A DNA stretch of 64,000 bases from Spongiihabitans sp965206355 (GTDB taxonomy: Bacteria > Pseudomonadota > Gammaproteobacteria > Arenicellales > Poriferihabitantaceae): contig OZ242212.1 in the NCBI GenBank assembly GCA_965206355.1, positions 310,001-374,000 on the forward strand, written 5' to 3'. Positions within the stretch are counted from its first letter, which is position 1, and every line of letters starts with the position of its first letter. This document shows, one piece after another, positions 53,078 through 63,259 of the stretch. The notes under the pieces were generated by a model. It saw only the letters and a list, made by a program, of their open reading frames with translations. It was not told the DNA's origin and did no database searches. The position numbers were made by a program, and so were the translations under genes.

Positions 53078-54019
53078 TTATGTGCGATTCATCGGATTAT
53101 TGTTGTTGGGCTTAAAAGTTTCCTTAACCAATTCCGAAATGCCTCCAATCGAACCGATCAGACTACTTACCTCCGTAGGTAAAAACATGATTTTCTGATT
53201 CTCTGCCGTTCCAATGGTCCGGAGAGCTTCAACGTATTTGGTGGCAACAAAATAGTTCAGCGCTTGCATATCTCCAGAGGCAATGGCTTCAGATACCACT
53301 CGGGTTGCTTCTGCTTCAGCCTGTGCCAATCTTTCACGCGCTTCAGCTTGCCTGAAAGCAGCTTCTTTTTCACCTTCGGACTCAAGAATCAAGGCGCGTT
53401 TTTGACCTTCCGCTTTGAGAATTTCAGACTGTCGTAAGCCTTCTGCATCAAGGATGGCTGCCCGCTTATCCCGCTCTGCTTTCATCTGACGCGCCATAGA
53501 ATCAACCAAATCCGATGGCGGGCTAATATCCTTGATTTCGATTCGGGTTACTTTGATTCCCCAAGGTGTGGTGGCAGCATCTACCACATGTAGCAACGCC
53601 GCATTAATTTCATCACGTTTCGACAGCGATTCATCAAGATCCATTGAACCCAACACCGTACGGATATTGGTCATGGTTAAATTCAAGGCGGCGTGTTCTA
53701 GCTCATTGACTTCATAGCTCGCTTTAGCCGCATCAAGCGCCTGAAAAAACAACACCCCATCCACAGTAACCACCGCATTATCTTTGGTAATGACCTCTTG
53801 GGACGGCACTTCAAGAACGCGCTCCATCATATTCACTCTGGCACCAATAGTGTCAATAAATGGAATAATGATATGAAAACCCGGACGCAACGCTCGGGTA
53901 AATCGACCGAGTCGTTCTACGGTGTACTCGTAGCCCTGACGCACCACAACAATACCCTTAAAGACGATAAGAATGGCGACGACAATGATGATAATTGTGG
54001 CAATAGATATTCCGTACAT
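53078..54019 (-). CDS. qmcA: SPFH/band-7 protein QmcA
   Basis: 313 residues with one N-terminal membrane helix (about 5-25), then the band-7 domain from VVRQGYEYTVERLGRF through VTRIEIKDISPP. A long Ala/Glu/Arg-rich coiled coil (about 185-260) follows. It matches QmcA/stomatin-type proteins that form large membrane assemblies linked with FtsH. It is coupled with the nfeD gene. Confidence 0.9.
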   Translation of the reverse strand: MYGISIATIIIIVVAILIVFKGIVVVRQGYEYTVERLGRFTRALRPGFHIIIPFIDTIGARVNMMERVLEVPSQEVITKDNAVVTVDGVLFFQALDAAKASYEVNELEHAALNLTMTNIRTVLGSMDLDESLSKRDEINAALLHVVDAATTPWGIKVTRIEIKDISPPSDLVDSMARQMKAERDKRAAILDAEGLRQSEILKAEGQKRALILESEGEKEAAFRQAEARERLAQAEAEATRVVSEAIASGDMQALNYFVATKYVEALRTIGTAENQKIMFLPTEVSSLIGSIGGISELVKETFKPNNNNPMNRT

Positions 54020-54089
54020 TTTTTCCTCTCGTTTGGTTAGGATGTGCTGTTATTTAATGAAACCTTCTTGTCGATGGCGGCGTTCGACA

Positions 54090-55475
54090 CTAAAACGGCA
54101 GCGTAAGTTGCGGTCGAATTGATGAAATAAGTGTTCTGAATTGAGTCTGTATGTTTTCCAACTGTGCTTGGGTGGTAGCTTCGAATCGCATAATAATAGT
54201 AGGGGTGGTGTTTGATGCGCGTAACAGTCCAAAGCCATTGTCAAAATCTACGCGCACACCATCAATGGTGTGTACTGTGGCATCGTTGAATTGGGCGGCA
54301 GCAACTAATTCATCAACTAATTGATAGTGTTCGCCCTCGTCCATTTCCAATCGTAGTTCTGGGGTATTGATGGTGTTCGGGATAGCGGCAAATAGTTCAG
54401 TCGGTGTTTGTACTGACTGTGTCAGTAGTTCGCATAGTCGGGCACCAGCATAAATCCCGTCATCAAATCCACCCCAGCGGTCGTTGAAAAAAATATGTCC
54501 GCTCATTTCGCCAGCCAAAGCAGCACCGGTTTCTTTTAACTTGCTTTTGATAAATGAATGACCGGTTTTCCACATGGTTGCCACACCACCATGTTGTTGT
54601 ATGTTTTTTGCTAGCAGTTGTGAGCATTTTACGTCAAATATAATTTCTGCGCCCGGGCTGTTTTGCAATATAGCACGGGAGAATAATATCATTTGTCGGT
54701 CAGGCCAAATAACCTCGCCATTGCCAGAGACAATGCCCAAGCGGTCGCCATCGCCATCAAATGCCATACCAAAATCTGCATGGTGGTCGTGAACCACTTT
54801 GATTAAATCCTGCAGATTTTCCAATTGGCTCGGATCGGGATGGTGATTGGGGAAACTGCCATCCACTTCACAGAATAATTCGACCACCTCGCAACCGATG
54901 CTTCTAAATACATGCGGTGCCACACTACCAGCAACACCGTTGCCACAATCAATCACCAATTTAAGCGATCGCGACAGGGTAATGTCGTTCTCAATAGCCT
55001 GACAGTATGTAGGCAAAATGGAGTGCTGTCTCCGCTTTCCTTTACCAACGGTAAAATCGTTGGCAATGACCCGGCGTTTGATTTTCTGAATGGCCGCCCC
55101 TGATAGGGTTGTTCCTGCAATCATCATTTTCAGACCATTGTACTCGGGCGGATTATGACTGCCGGTAACCATCACGCCCGTTCCGGTATTCAGTTCGACT
55201 GTTGCGAAATAAAGTGCAGGAGTCGGTAACTGACCCACTTCAATGACATCGCAGCCCGTAGATAAGAATCCGTCTGACAATGCGCCAGCGAGGGCGGGAC
55301 CGGTTAATCTGCCATCCCAGCCAATCACCACTTTGTCAACACCTTGTTGTCTTGCCTCAGAGCCTAATGCTTTGCCAATTTTCTCGACAATTTCCGCAGT
55401 CAACGCCGTCTCAACAACGCCACGGATGTCGTAAGCCTTGAAAATTTCGTCCGGGAATGTCATCGGTATTGCCAT
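54090..55475 (-). CDS. Phosphomannomutase/phosphoglucomutase (AlgC type)
   Basis: 461 residues in four domains. The phosphoserine loop VTGSHNPPEYNG contains Ser106. The metal loop is FDGDGDRLG, the sugar-binding loop is GEMSGHIFF, and the C-terminal phosphate-binding region is RASNTTPTIIMRFEA. It converts mannose or glucose 6-phosphate to the 1-phosphate for LPS or polysaccharide precursors. It starts at ATG 55475 or five residues later. It lies 24 bp after lpdA but need not share its function. Confidence 0.9.
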   Translation of the reverse strand: MAIPMTFPDEIFKAYDIRGVVETALTAEIVEKIGKALGSEARQQGVDKVVIGWDGRLTGPALAGALSDGFLSTGCDVIEVGQLPTPALYFATVELNTGTGVMVTGSHNPPEYNGLKMMIAGTTLSGAAIQKIKRRVIANDFTVGKGKRRQHSILPTYCQAIENDITLSRSLKLVIDCGNGVAGSVAPHVFRSIGCEVVELFCEVDGSFPNHHPDPSQLENLQDLIKVVHDHHADFGMAFDGDGDRLGIVSGNGEVIWPDRQMILFSRAILQNSPGAEIIFDVKCSQLLAKNIQQHGGVATMWKTGHSFIKSKLKETGAALAGEMSGHIFFNDRWGGFDDGIYAGARLCELLTQSVQTPTELFAAIPNTINTPELRLEMDEGEHYQLVDELVAAAQFNDATVHTIDGVRVDFDNGFGLLRASNTTPTIIMRFEATTQAQLENIQTQFRTLISSIRPQLTLPF

Positions 55476-55499
55476 ATAGTCGCTGTTTGGGGGTTGATG

Positions 55500-56960
55500 C
55501 TAGTTAGCCTTATGAATAGCGCGTTTCGCTACTGCAAGAGCCGCTTCGTGGGTGGCTTCTGCCAGCGTGGGGTGGGCATGTATGGTGCGTGCTATATCCT
55601 CAGAACTTGCCTGATACTCCAGTGCCAAGACGCATTCAGCAATCAGCTCGGAGACGTGTGGGCCGACCATGTGGACACCCAGCAAACGATCAGTATGTTT
55701 GTCGGCAATCATTTTCACGAAACCAACCGCTTCTTCCATTGCCTGAGCACGTCCAGTTGCCGAAAATGGAAATGAACCGGTTTTTATTTCAATTTTCTGT
55801 GCTTTCAATGCTTGTTCAGTCTGCCCGACCCAGGCAATTTCCGGAGCCGTATAAATCACCCAGGGGACACAATTAAAATCCACATGAGCATGCCCACCGG
55901 CGATTCGTTGTGCGACCGCGATGCCTTCCTCAGAACTTTTATGGGCAAGCATCGGCCCCCTGACCGCATCGCCAATTGCCCATATATGGGGCGCACTGGT
56001 TCTACACTGACCATCCACTTCAATGAAGCCACTCACATCGGTAGTCACGCCACAATTCGGCGACAACAGAGCATCAGTTGCCGGGCGGCGACCGACCGCA
56101 ACGATAAGTCGGTCCACCTCAAGATGACAGGTCACCCCTTTTTGCATGTAGCGTATGTGTATTCCACCAGCGCCAGATTCGACTTTGTTCACCGTGGCGT
56201 TATTGACGGTTGCGTTATTGACGGTTGCACCGAGACGAATATCCAGACCCTGTTTGCTGAATTGTTTTTTGGCTTCGCGGGCAATCTGACGGTCGGCGAT
56301 CGCTAAAAAATCATTCAGTGCTTCCAGTATCACGACTTCTGCGCCGAGACGATTCCAGACACTGCCTAACTCCAAACCAATTACACCCGCACCAATAATG
56401 CCCAGACGATTCGGTACCCGATCAAAATTCAACGCCCCCGTAGAATCTACTATAAATTCATGATCAAATGGGATGTCAGGTAAATCAATCGGCACAGAAC
56501 CCGGCGCCAGAATAATTTCCCGTGCCTTGAGGGTATGCGTAACCTTGCCGTTGCCATCCAAAACGGTGAGAGTATTATCAGGCATTACCCGACCCTGTCC
56601 ATGAATCAGGGTTATCTTGTTGGCTTTGAATAACTGCGAAATGCCACCAGTCAAACCCTCTACAATGCGTTGCTTGCGCTTCTGCATTGTCGCTACATCC
56701 ACAGTCGCATTATCAACATTTATACCGTGGGCAGGAAATTGGTGGGCGATCTTGTAATACTGTTCAGAGGAATCAAGCAAGGCTTTGGAAGGAATGCATC
56801 CCGTGTTCAAACAGGTTCCGCCCAGAGACGATTCGCCATTTTGATTAACCTGACGATCGACACAAACAGTATTCAAGCCGAGTTGAGCACAACGTATCGC
56901 CGCGACATAGCCCCCAATACCGGCACCGACAACAACCACATCAAAATTTTTTGTCTTCAT
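55500..56960 (-). CDS. lpdA: Dihydrolipoyl dehydrogenase (E3)
   Basis: 486 residues. It has an FAD site VVGAGIGGYVAAI, redox cysteines Cys50 and Cys55 in GGTCLNTGCIPSK, an NAD site IIGAGVIGLELGS, and the C-terminal His-Glu pair in HAHPTLAEATHE. It reoxidises the lipoyl groups of SucB and completes sucA-sucB-lpdA. Around residues 245-255 a 15-bp tandem duplication gives NNATVNNATVN, a small insertion in a surface loop. Confidence 0.95.
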   Translation of the reverse strand: MKTKNFDVVVVGAGIGGYVAAIRCAQLGLNTVCVDRQVNQNGESSLGGTCLNTGCIPSKALLDSSEQYYKIAHQFPAHGINVDNATVDVATMQKRKQRIVEGLTGGISQLFKANKITLIHGQGRVMPDNTLTVLDGNGKVTHTLKAREIILAPGSVPIDLPDIPFDHEFIVDSTGALNFDRVPNRLGIIGAGVIGLELGSVWNRLGAEVVILEALNDFLAIADRQIAREAKKQFSKQGLDIRLGATVNNATVNNATVNKVESGAGGIHIRYMQKGVTCHLEVDRLIVAVGRRPATDALLSPNCGVTTDVSGFIEVDGQCRTSAPHIWAIGDAVRGPMLAHKSSEEGIAVAQRIAGGHAHVDFNCVPWVIYTAPEIAWVGQTEQALKAQKIEIKTGSFPFSATGRAQAMEEAVGFVKMIADKHTDRLLGVHMVGPHVSELIAECVLALEYQASSEDIARTIHAHPTLAEATHEAALAVAKRAIHKAN

Positions 56961-57000
56961 TTTAGATTACTATTCAGTTCACGGGTTACTTGATGCATTC

Positions 57001-58224
57001 TCAACAATCCAAAAGCCCTCGCGCTGGACACTCTAGAATTTCTTTTACCGTAATCAGAAATTGAACTGCTTCCTGACCGTCAATAATACGATGGTCGTAG
57101 GAAAGCGCAAGATACATCATCGGTAAAATAACCACATCACCGTTTTCTGCCATTGGACGTTGTTGAATTGTGTGCATCCCGAGAATCGCGCTTTGTGGCG
57201 GATTAACAATGGGGGTCGAAAGCAGTGAGCCAAATACCCCGCCGTTGGTGATGGTAAAAGTGCCGCCGTTTAATTCTTCCATGGTAATTTTGCCCGCTTC
57301 AGCCCGCACCACAAAATCCTGAATCTGCGATTCAATTTTGGCGTGATTTAGTACTTCACAATTGCGTAAAACAGGCACGACCAAGCCGCGTGGCGAAGAG
57401 ACAGCAATCCCAATATCCACGTAGTTATGCTGAACAATATCGCTGCCATCAATATAGGCGTTGAGCAAAGGAAAGCGTTGTAAGGCGATTGTGCTGGCTT
57501 TAACAAAAAACGACATAAACCCTAATTTCGCACCATGTTTTTTCTGAAACGCCTCTTTGTATCGACTTCTGAGTGTCATAATGGGTTGCATGTTGACTTC
57601 GTTGAAAGTCGTTAACAACGCGGCATCTTGTTGGGATTGAACCAATCTTTTTGCAATAGTCTGTCGTAATCGACTCATCGGCTGCCGTATTGTTTGTCGA
57701 CTCCCCGCAGGCATTTCGGTTATCGGCGGCGCGGATGCGGTCGGCGATGAAGGTTCGACCGTATCGGCAATATAGTTAAGGATGTCTTCTTTGGTCAAGC
57801 GACCATCACGACCTGACCCGGAAATGGTGTTTGGATTGATGCCGGTTTCGTCAATAAGCCGACGCACTGCCGGACTCAACAGCGGCATATTCAAAGATGT
57901 ATTCTGGGACGTGTTCTGCTTCTGGTTTAACGCCGCCGCAACTGCGTCCACGGTTTCAACAGTCGCTACGACATCCTCAAACTCAGCTACTTCGATTCTG
58001 GCTAACACCTGTTCAGCCAGCACTGTCGTACCCGATTGTTCAACAATCTCAGTAAGTACACCATCATGCGGAGCCGGAACTTCCAGCACGATCTTGTCGG
58101 TTTCTACTTCGACCAATACTTCATCGCGTCTGACGCTATCGCCAACCTGCTTAGACCATTCAAGCAACAGCGCATCGGCTACCGATTCGGGTAATATGGG
58201 AACTTTGATTTCTACAGACATCAT
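57001..58224 (-). CDS. sucB: Dihydrolipoyl succinyltransferase (E2 of 2-oxoglutarate dehydrogenase)
   Basis: 407 residues. It has an N-terminal lipoyl domain with Lys44 in VETDKIVLEV, a peripheral-subunit-binding domain (LSPAVRRLIDETGI), and a catalytic domain ending in SYDHRIIDGQEAV with the active His. Linkers are Ala/Thr/Pro-rich. It transfers succinyl groups to CoA. It lies 40 bp before lpdA and about 100 bp after sucA. The second ATG is an equally good start. Confidence 0.95.
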   Translation of the reverse strand: MMSVEIKVPILPESVADALLLEWSKQVGDSVRRDEVLVEVETDKIVLEVPAPHDGVLTEIVEQSGTTVLAEQVLARIEVAEFEDVVATVETVDAVAAALNQKQNTSQNTSLNMPLLSPAVRRLIDETGINPNTISGSGRDGRLTKEDILNYIADTVEPSSPTASAPPITEMPAGSRQTIRQPMSRLRQTIAKRLVQSQQDAALLTTFNEVNMQPIMTLRSRYKEAFQKKHGAKLGFMSFFVKASTIALQRFPLLNAYIDGSDIVQHNYVDIGIAVSSPRGLVVPVLRNCEVLNHAKIESQIQDFVVRAEAGKITMEELNGGTFTITNGGVFGSLLSTPIVNPPQSAILGMHTIQQRPMAENGDVVILPMMYLALSYDHRIIDGQEAVQFLITVKEILECPARGLLDC

Positions 58225-58320
58225 GTTATTTGGAGGTAGTTTTCAAGTAATGCGTGACAGCACACATTGACGTCATTTCAACTTGATGTGCCCTTGACCC
58301 GCCTATCATCTGACTCACGG

Positions 58321-61137
58321 TTATGCCTCACTGACCGCAAGCACATCATCAACAATTTGTTTTTGTTGTTTGACATGCAGTTTATAGTATCCGACAGCAG
58401 GCGATGGTGAACCTTCACGACCGACATAACTCAAGGTTTGTCCGTCTGCTATCATCTTACCTAAATAATGGCTGATTTGATACCAACAACCCTGATTCTT
58501 TGGCTCCTCCTGACACCACACCACCTGCTTAGCCTGAGTATATTTCCCAATTTCCGCGCGTAACGCTTCGCTAGGAAAGGGATGAATTTGTTCAAGTCGA
58601 ATTACTGCAACATTTTTTTGTTCTCTTGCTCGCCGCTGTTCCAGAATATCATAGTAAATTTTACCACAACATATCACTAGTTTTTTTATTTCAGTGTCAT
58701 CCAAAGCATCTGTTTCCCCAATCACCGAATAGAATTGACCATCGACCAAATCAGCGGGTGTTGAAACCGCCAACTTGTGGCGTAGCAGGCTTTTAGGTGT
58801 CATCACAATAAGTGGACGACGAAAAGATCTCAGCATTTGTCGCCGTAGCATGTGGAATATCTGTGCTGGAGTCGTGGGCACACAAACCTGCATATTGTGT
58901 TCCGCACAAAGTTGCAGAAAGCGTTCCAGTCGCGCCGACGAATGTTCCGGACCTTGCCCCTCCATACCATGTGGCAGAAACAACACTAAACTGCAAACGC
59001 GCATCCACTTCGCCTGTCCACTACTGATGAACTGATCAATAACCACCTGCGCGCCATTGACGAAATCACCAAACTGCGCTTCCCAGATTACCAGCGTGCG
59101 TGGCTCGGTGGTGGAGTAACCAAACTCAAATCCCAATACCGCCTCCTCGGAAAGCAGAGAATTAATGACCAGAAAATCGCTGGTAGAATCGGTAATGTAT
59201 TGTAAGGGAATATGGGTGCGCGGCTGAGACTGATCGTGTAGCGTAGCATGACGATGGGAAAACGTACCGCGACCAGCATCCTGTCCGGACAAGCGAACCT
59301 GATAATTTTGATCAAGCAAGCTGGCATAAGCCAAAAGTTCGGCACAGCCCCAATCCATAGCTTTTTCTCCCTTTGCCATCAGCACACGGTCTTCAAGCAC
59401 CACCTGAACGCGTTTATGTGCAACAAAATCGTCCGGCAATTGAGACAGAGTTTGTGCAAGTCGAATTAGATGGTTATGCGCAATCCGGGTATCAACCTGT
59501 TCGCGCCAGTCGTCTCCCATATAAGGTGTCCAATCAAGTGTAATCAGAGCTTTGTTAGGATTAATGAGCTGCCCGGCAACGATGTTTCCTTGATCGAGAT
59601 GAGAGCGGTATTGCTCAACCATCTGCTGCGCTGTTTGCTCGCTAATCACCCCTTGACTAATTAGTTTTTCTGCATAAATCTGGCGCGGCGTTTTATGTTT
59701 TTTGATTTTGCCGTACATAATCGGTTGGGTGATGGCAGGCTCATCGGCCTCGTTATGCCCATGTCGCCGATAGCAGACTATATCCAGAACCACATCGCCA
59801 CCAAATTTCATCCGAAATTCCAGTGCCAATCGTGTCGCATAATTTACTGCATCGGCATCGTCGCCATTGATATGGAAAATCGGTGCCTGTACCAACTTGG
59901 CGACTTCCGTGCAATATAATGTTGAACGGGCATCCAGCGTATTCGTGGTGAATCCAATCTGATTGTTGATAATGATATGCACCGTTCCACCAGTGGAAAA
60001 GCCCCGCGTATTCGCCATACTTAAAGTTTCCATGACCACCCCTTGTCCGGCAAACGCCGCATCGCCGTGAATCAAAACTGGGATGACCTGTTTTCTGTCA
60101 CTGTCTTTGCGACGCTCTTGTCGCGCACGCACCGAACCCTCTACCACCGGACTGATGATTTCGAGGTGAGAGGGATTAAATGCAAGCGCAACATGGACGA
60201 TTCCACCAGGAGTTTGAATATCAGACGATGCACCTTGATGGTATTTCACGTCTCCGGTTTTGGTGTTCGCATCTTCTGTCGTATATTCACCATCAAATTC
60301 ACTGAACAAATCTTTCGGTGCCTTGCCCAGTATATTCACCAGCACATTCAGCCTGCCACGATGCGCCATACCAATAACCACTTCTTTCACGCCTTGTGCG
60401 CCAAATTGCTGGATCAGGTCGGATAACATCGGAATCAGTGCCTCACCGCCTTCAAGAGAAAAGCGTTTTTGACCGACATATCGGCTATGCAGATATTTCT
60501 CCAGACCTTCGGCAGCGGTAAGCCGGTCGAGCAATTCAATACGCTCGGCATCGGGCAAAGGTTTGCGAATCGGCACAGACTCGGCGCGTTCCATTAACCA
60601 AGCTCTTTGAGTGATATCAGTCAGATAGCGAATTTCGTATCCAATCGGACCACAATAGACCTGATGTAAATAGTCAAGAATTTGGCGCAATGTTTTGCGT
60701 CTGCCGTCTGCCATATCGCCGACATCAAACTCAGTATCCATATCTTGATCGCTAAGACCGTATTGACGAGGTTGTGCTTCATCGGCATTGCCGCGTGGCA
60801 TTACCCCGATAGGGTCGACATCGGCGAGCAAGTGCCCGAGGGCACGAAACGCCATAATTAACTTTTGCACATTCGCCTGTTTATGTGCGGTGTTTTCAAA
60901 CCAGATGCGCGAGCCTGATGCAGCCGCTGATGTTGCAGATGATGTTCCCGGCAATATATCGAACGTGGCAATATCGGATAGCGATGCAAAAATAGCTTGC
61001 CATTGCTGTGTTTCCTGACTCAGGTCTTGCGCCGTTGCATCACCCGTAACCTCCTGATAAACAGATTCTAGGTACGCCCTGTTAATGCCACTCAAAAATT
61101 CAAAATCGGTTAAGTTTTTAGTCTCACTGAATTTCAT
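58321..61137 (-). CDS. sucA: 2-oxoglutarate dehydrogenase E1
   Basis: 938 residues from ATG 61137 (MKFSETKNLTDFEFLSG). An open frame 51 codons longer exists but lacks family similarity. Key blocks are GMAHRGRLNVLVNILGK, the TPP-binding HINGDDADAVNYATRLALEF, and the transketolase-type region FEFGYSTTEPRTLVIWEAQFGDF. It decarboxylates 2-oxoglutarate in the TCA cycle. Upstream a minus-strand TGCTATACT near 61265 fits an extended -10 promoter. Presence of E1 argues against a TCA cycle broken at this step. Confidence 0.95.
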   Translation of the reverse strand: MKFSETKNLTDFEFLSGINRAYLESVYQEVTGDATAQDLSQETQQWQAIFASLSDIATFDILPGTSSATSAAASGSRIWFENTAHKQANVQKLIMAFRALGHLLADVDPIGVMPRGNADEAQPRQYGLSDQDMDTEFDVGDMADGRRKTLRQILDYLHQVYCGPIGYEIRYLTDITQRAWLMERAESVPIRKPLPDAERIELLDRLTAAEGLEKYLHSRYVGQKRFSLEGGEALIPMLSDLIQQFGAQGVKEVVIGMAHRGRLNVLVNILGKAPKDLFSEFDGEYTTEDANTKTGDVKYHQGASSDIQTPGGIVHVALAFNPSHLEIISPVVEGSVRARQERRKDSDRKQVIPVLIHGDAAFAGQGVVMETLSMANTRGFSTGGTVHIIINNQIGFTTNTLDARSTLYCTEVAKLVQAPIFHINGDDADAVNYATRLALEFRMKFGGDVVLDIVCYRRHGHNEADEPAITQPIMYGKIKKHKTPRQIYAEKLISQGVISEQTAQQMVEQYRSHLDQGNIVAGQLINPNKALITLDWTPYMGDDWREQVDTRIAHNHLIRLAQTLSQLPDDFVAHKRVQVVLEDRVLMAKGEKAMDWGCAELLAYASLLDQNYQVRLSGQDAGRGTFSHRHATLHDQSQPRTHIPLQYITDSTSDFLVINSLLSEEAVLGFEFGYSTTEPRTLVIWEAQFGDFVNGAQVVIDQFISSGQAKWMRVCSLVLFLPHGMEGQGPEHSSARLERFLQLCAEHNMQVCVPTTPAQIFHMLRRQMLRSFRRPLIVMTPKSLLRHKLAVSTPADLVDGQFYSVIGETDALDDTEIKKLVICCGKIYYDILEQRRAREQKNVAVIRLEQIHPFPSEALRAEIGKYTQAKQVVWCQEEPKNQGCWYQISHYLGKMIADGQTLSYVGREGSPSPAVGYYKLHVKQQKQIVDDVLAVSEA

Positions 61138-61394
61138 AACATAACAATAAGGGTGCTGGTACCGTTGTGATGTGGTGTCTTCATTATAATGCGCATAATG
61201 AGACACCGCTGTGGTATTTTTGGTGCTGTGTGCTTCAATGGTCTTTCTGTCAAAATCACCGTGAGTATAGCAAAGCAAAAGTCCGTTCACAGACGTACTC
61301 AGCTTTTTACGATTTTAAGGTTATTTATTGTTCGAGCGCGTTGTCATACGCAAACTCACCCGTCCAATTTCGGTAATTATGCACAGCTTTATGA

Positions 61395-61877
61395 TTAAGC
61401 GGTTGGCTCGGTGGTGATGGCAACCATTTTGTCAAAAAATCGTTGCATATATCGCTCGGCAGTGCTGCTCAATACATTAACACCCAGTTTTCCGAGCCAA
61501 CCGTCAATACTGACCTGTGCGTCATAATGCAAATTCGTTTCGCGGTTGCTGATTGGCTTGAGTCTGACATCAGCAACACCAGACAGTTTGCCGGCAATGC
61601 CGGCATCCATAGTCGATAGCAGACGATATTCAGCCAGTGGTTTTGCATTGACGATGTTTAATTGTGCATGAAACACTCTTATGAGTGGACCGACCCGAAT
61701 TTTGAAGGTCGCACAAAAACTATTCTCATCAACCCGCTCCAGCTTATCGCAACCCTTAATACATTGTTGCAAAATTTGCGGATTATGCAAAGATGCCCAC
61801 AGTTGTTGACGCGACAATGCAATGTCATGTTGTGCCTCAATATGCAATGTCGGCGGGGTCAATTCGGAACGGTGCAC
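61395..61877 (-). CDS. CoxG-like SRPBCC/START-fold protein
   Basis: 160 residues. The hydrophobic-pocket fold is indicated by ALSRQQLWASLHNPQILQQC near the start and by GAGIAGKLSGVADVRL-like strands, which are typical of the CO dehydrogenase subunit G (CoxG) family. No CO dehydrogenase or xanthine-oxidase-type gene adjoins it, so CO oxidation should not be inferred. Its start overlaps the cca stop by 19 bp, which suggests translational coupling or a later true start. Confidence 0.75.
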   Translation of the reverse strand: MHRSELTPPTLHIEAQHDIALSRQQLWASLHNPQILQQCIKGCDKLERVDENSFCATFKIRVGPLIRVFHAQLNIVNAKPLAEYRLLSTMDAGIAGKLSGVADVRLKPISNRETNLHYDAQVSIDGWLGKLGVNVLSSTAERYMQRFFDKMVAITTEPTA

Positions 61878-63139
61878 TGGAGACGTGCTGTCGCAATTGC
61901 CGCGATGCGCTGTTTGCGGATGGCTTGTTTGATTTTTGAACCTACATCTGTGTCCGCACTAATCTGCTGCCGGACCTCGCTGGCGATTTGACCGCCATCT
62001 ACTGCCCGTGCTGCCTGATGGCAGGCTAATAACAATTTCATTTGCGCATCGCTTGCCTGTTCATGGCCACTGCGACCGCGTTTGTCTGCCAGACAACATA
62101 GCGCAAATTCCCCAATCAATGTCGGCTTTCTGAAACCATCGAATTTTTCCAGTAACTTTAGAATTGTGGTTGGTTTCAATTGCTCAATACGGTGGCAGTG
62201 CAGGTGAAATTCGCAGACCTTTAGCGCAAATGAGCGGTATTGTGCGGGCACATTCAAACGCTGACAAAGTTGCTTGATTGGTTTTAAGCCTCGTTTCTCG
62301 TGCCCTTTGTGGCTCGGCAATTCTGATGGCGGGGTTAATGCCTTGCCCAAATCGTGTACCAGAACCGCAAATAAATTTATTGGTTTATCGGTCAGTTGTG
62401 CAGCGACATCCACAGCCATTAAGGTATGTATGCCACTGTCGATTTCGGGGTGATATTTTTCGGTCTGCGGTACGCCAAACAGCGCGTCAATCTCCGGCAA
62501 TATTTTTTTCAGCGCACCACAGTTCCGCAATACCCTGAAAAATACCGCACATTGTTTTTCTTGCAAACTGGCGTGCATTTCCTGCCAGACCCGCTCTGCC
62601 ACCAGTGCATCCACTTCACCGTTATCAACCATCTGCCGCATCATCACCTGCGTTTCCTCAGCGATACGGAAGCCTTTGGCAGCATAACGCGCGGCGAATC
62701 GGGCAAGCCGTAATATTCTGACCGGATCTTCCTTGAAAGCATCGGAGACATGGCGGAGCAACTGCGCTTTTATATCCCGTTGCCCGCCGAAAGGATCAAT
62801 CAAATTACCCCGACTATCCATAGCGATGGCATTCATGGTCAGGTCGCGCCGTTGCAGATCTTGCTGTAGAGTAATTTCAGCACTACTATCAAACTCAAAA
62901 CCATGATACCCCTTCAATATCTTGCGTTCAGCGCGTGCCAACGCATATTCTTCGCCGTTGCACGGATGCAGAAATACCGGAAAATCCTTGCCGACCTGCT
63001 TGAAGCCTAATGCCAGCATCTTCTTGGTAGTCGCGCCGACCACAACCCAATCACGATCTTTTACCGTAAAACCCATAATTTGATCGCGCACCGCCCCGCC
63101 TACCAAATAGGTTTGCAAGTTTTTCTCGGGATTAAGCAT
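61859..63139 (-). CDS. cca: CCA tRNA nucleotidyltransferase with HD domain
   Basis: 426 residues. The class II nucleotidyltransferase head has YLVGGAVRD, the metal-binding DRDW (Asp28, Asp30), RRDLTMNAIA and DPFGGQRDI. The neck has EDPVRILRLARFAARY. The C-terminal HD domain is marked by VHDLGKALTPP and SHKGHEKRG. It adds or repairs CCA ends. The tRNA genes in this window encode CCA, so its role here is mainly repair. The HD domain gives phosphatase and phosphodiesterase activities in E. coli. Confidence 0.94.
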   Translation of the reverse strand: MLNPEKNLQTYLVGGAVRDQIMGFTVKDRDWVVVGATTKKMLALGFKQVGKDFPVFLHPCNGEEYALARAERKILKGYHGFEFDSSAEITLQQDLQRRDLTMNAIAMDSRGNLIDPFGGQRDIKAQLLRHVSDAFKEDPVRILRLARFAARYAAKGFRIAEETQVMMRQMVDNGEVDALVAERVWQEMHASLQEKQCAVFFRVLRNCGALKKILPEIDALFGVPQTEKYHPEIDSGIHTLMAVDVAAQLTDKPINLFAVLVHDLGKALTPPSELPSHKGHEKRGLKPIKQLCQRLNVPAQYRSFALKVCEFHLHCHRIEQLKPTTILKLLEKFDGFRKPTLIGEFALCCLADKRGRSGHEQASDAQMKLLLACHQAARAVDGGQIASEVRQQISADTDVGSKIKQAIRKQRIAAIATARLQCTVPN

Positions 63140-63259
63140 GATTCTGTCAGATCGGTTGACAACACTAAACGCTAATTATGACAGCAAGCCACCTTTGTTT
63201 GTAGTTTGAGTTTAGGTTTAGTTCTTGTCGTTATTGTCATCCAAGCAGGACATGGCTAT

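Noticed and set aside
61138..61290. 51-residue N-terminal extension of SucA
   Set aside because: It has no similarity to the E1 family and would cover the likely promoter. ATG 61137 fits the family start.
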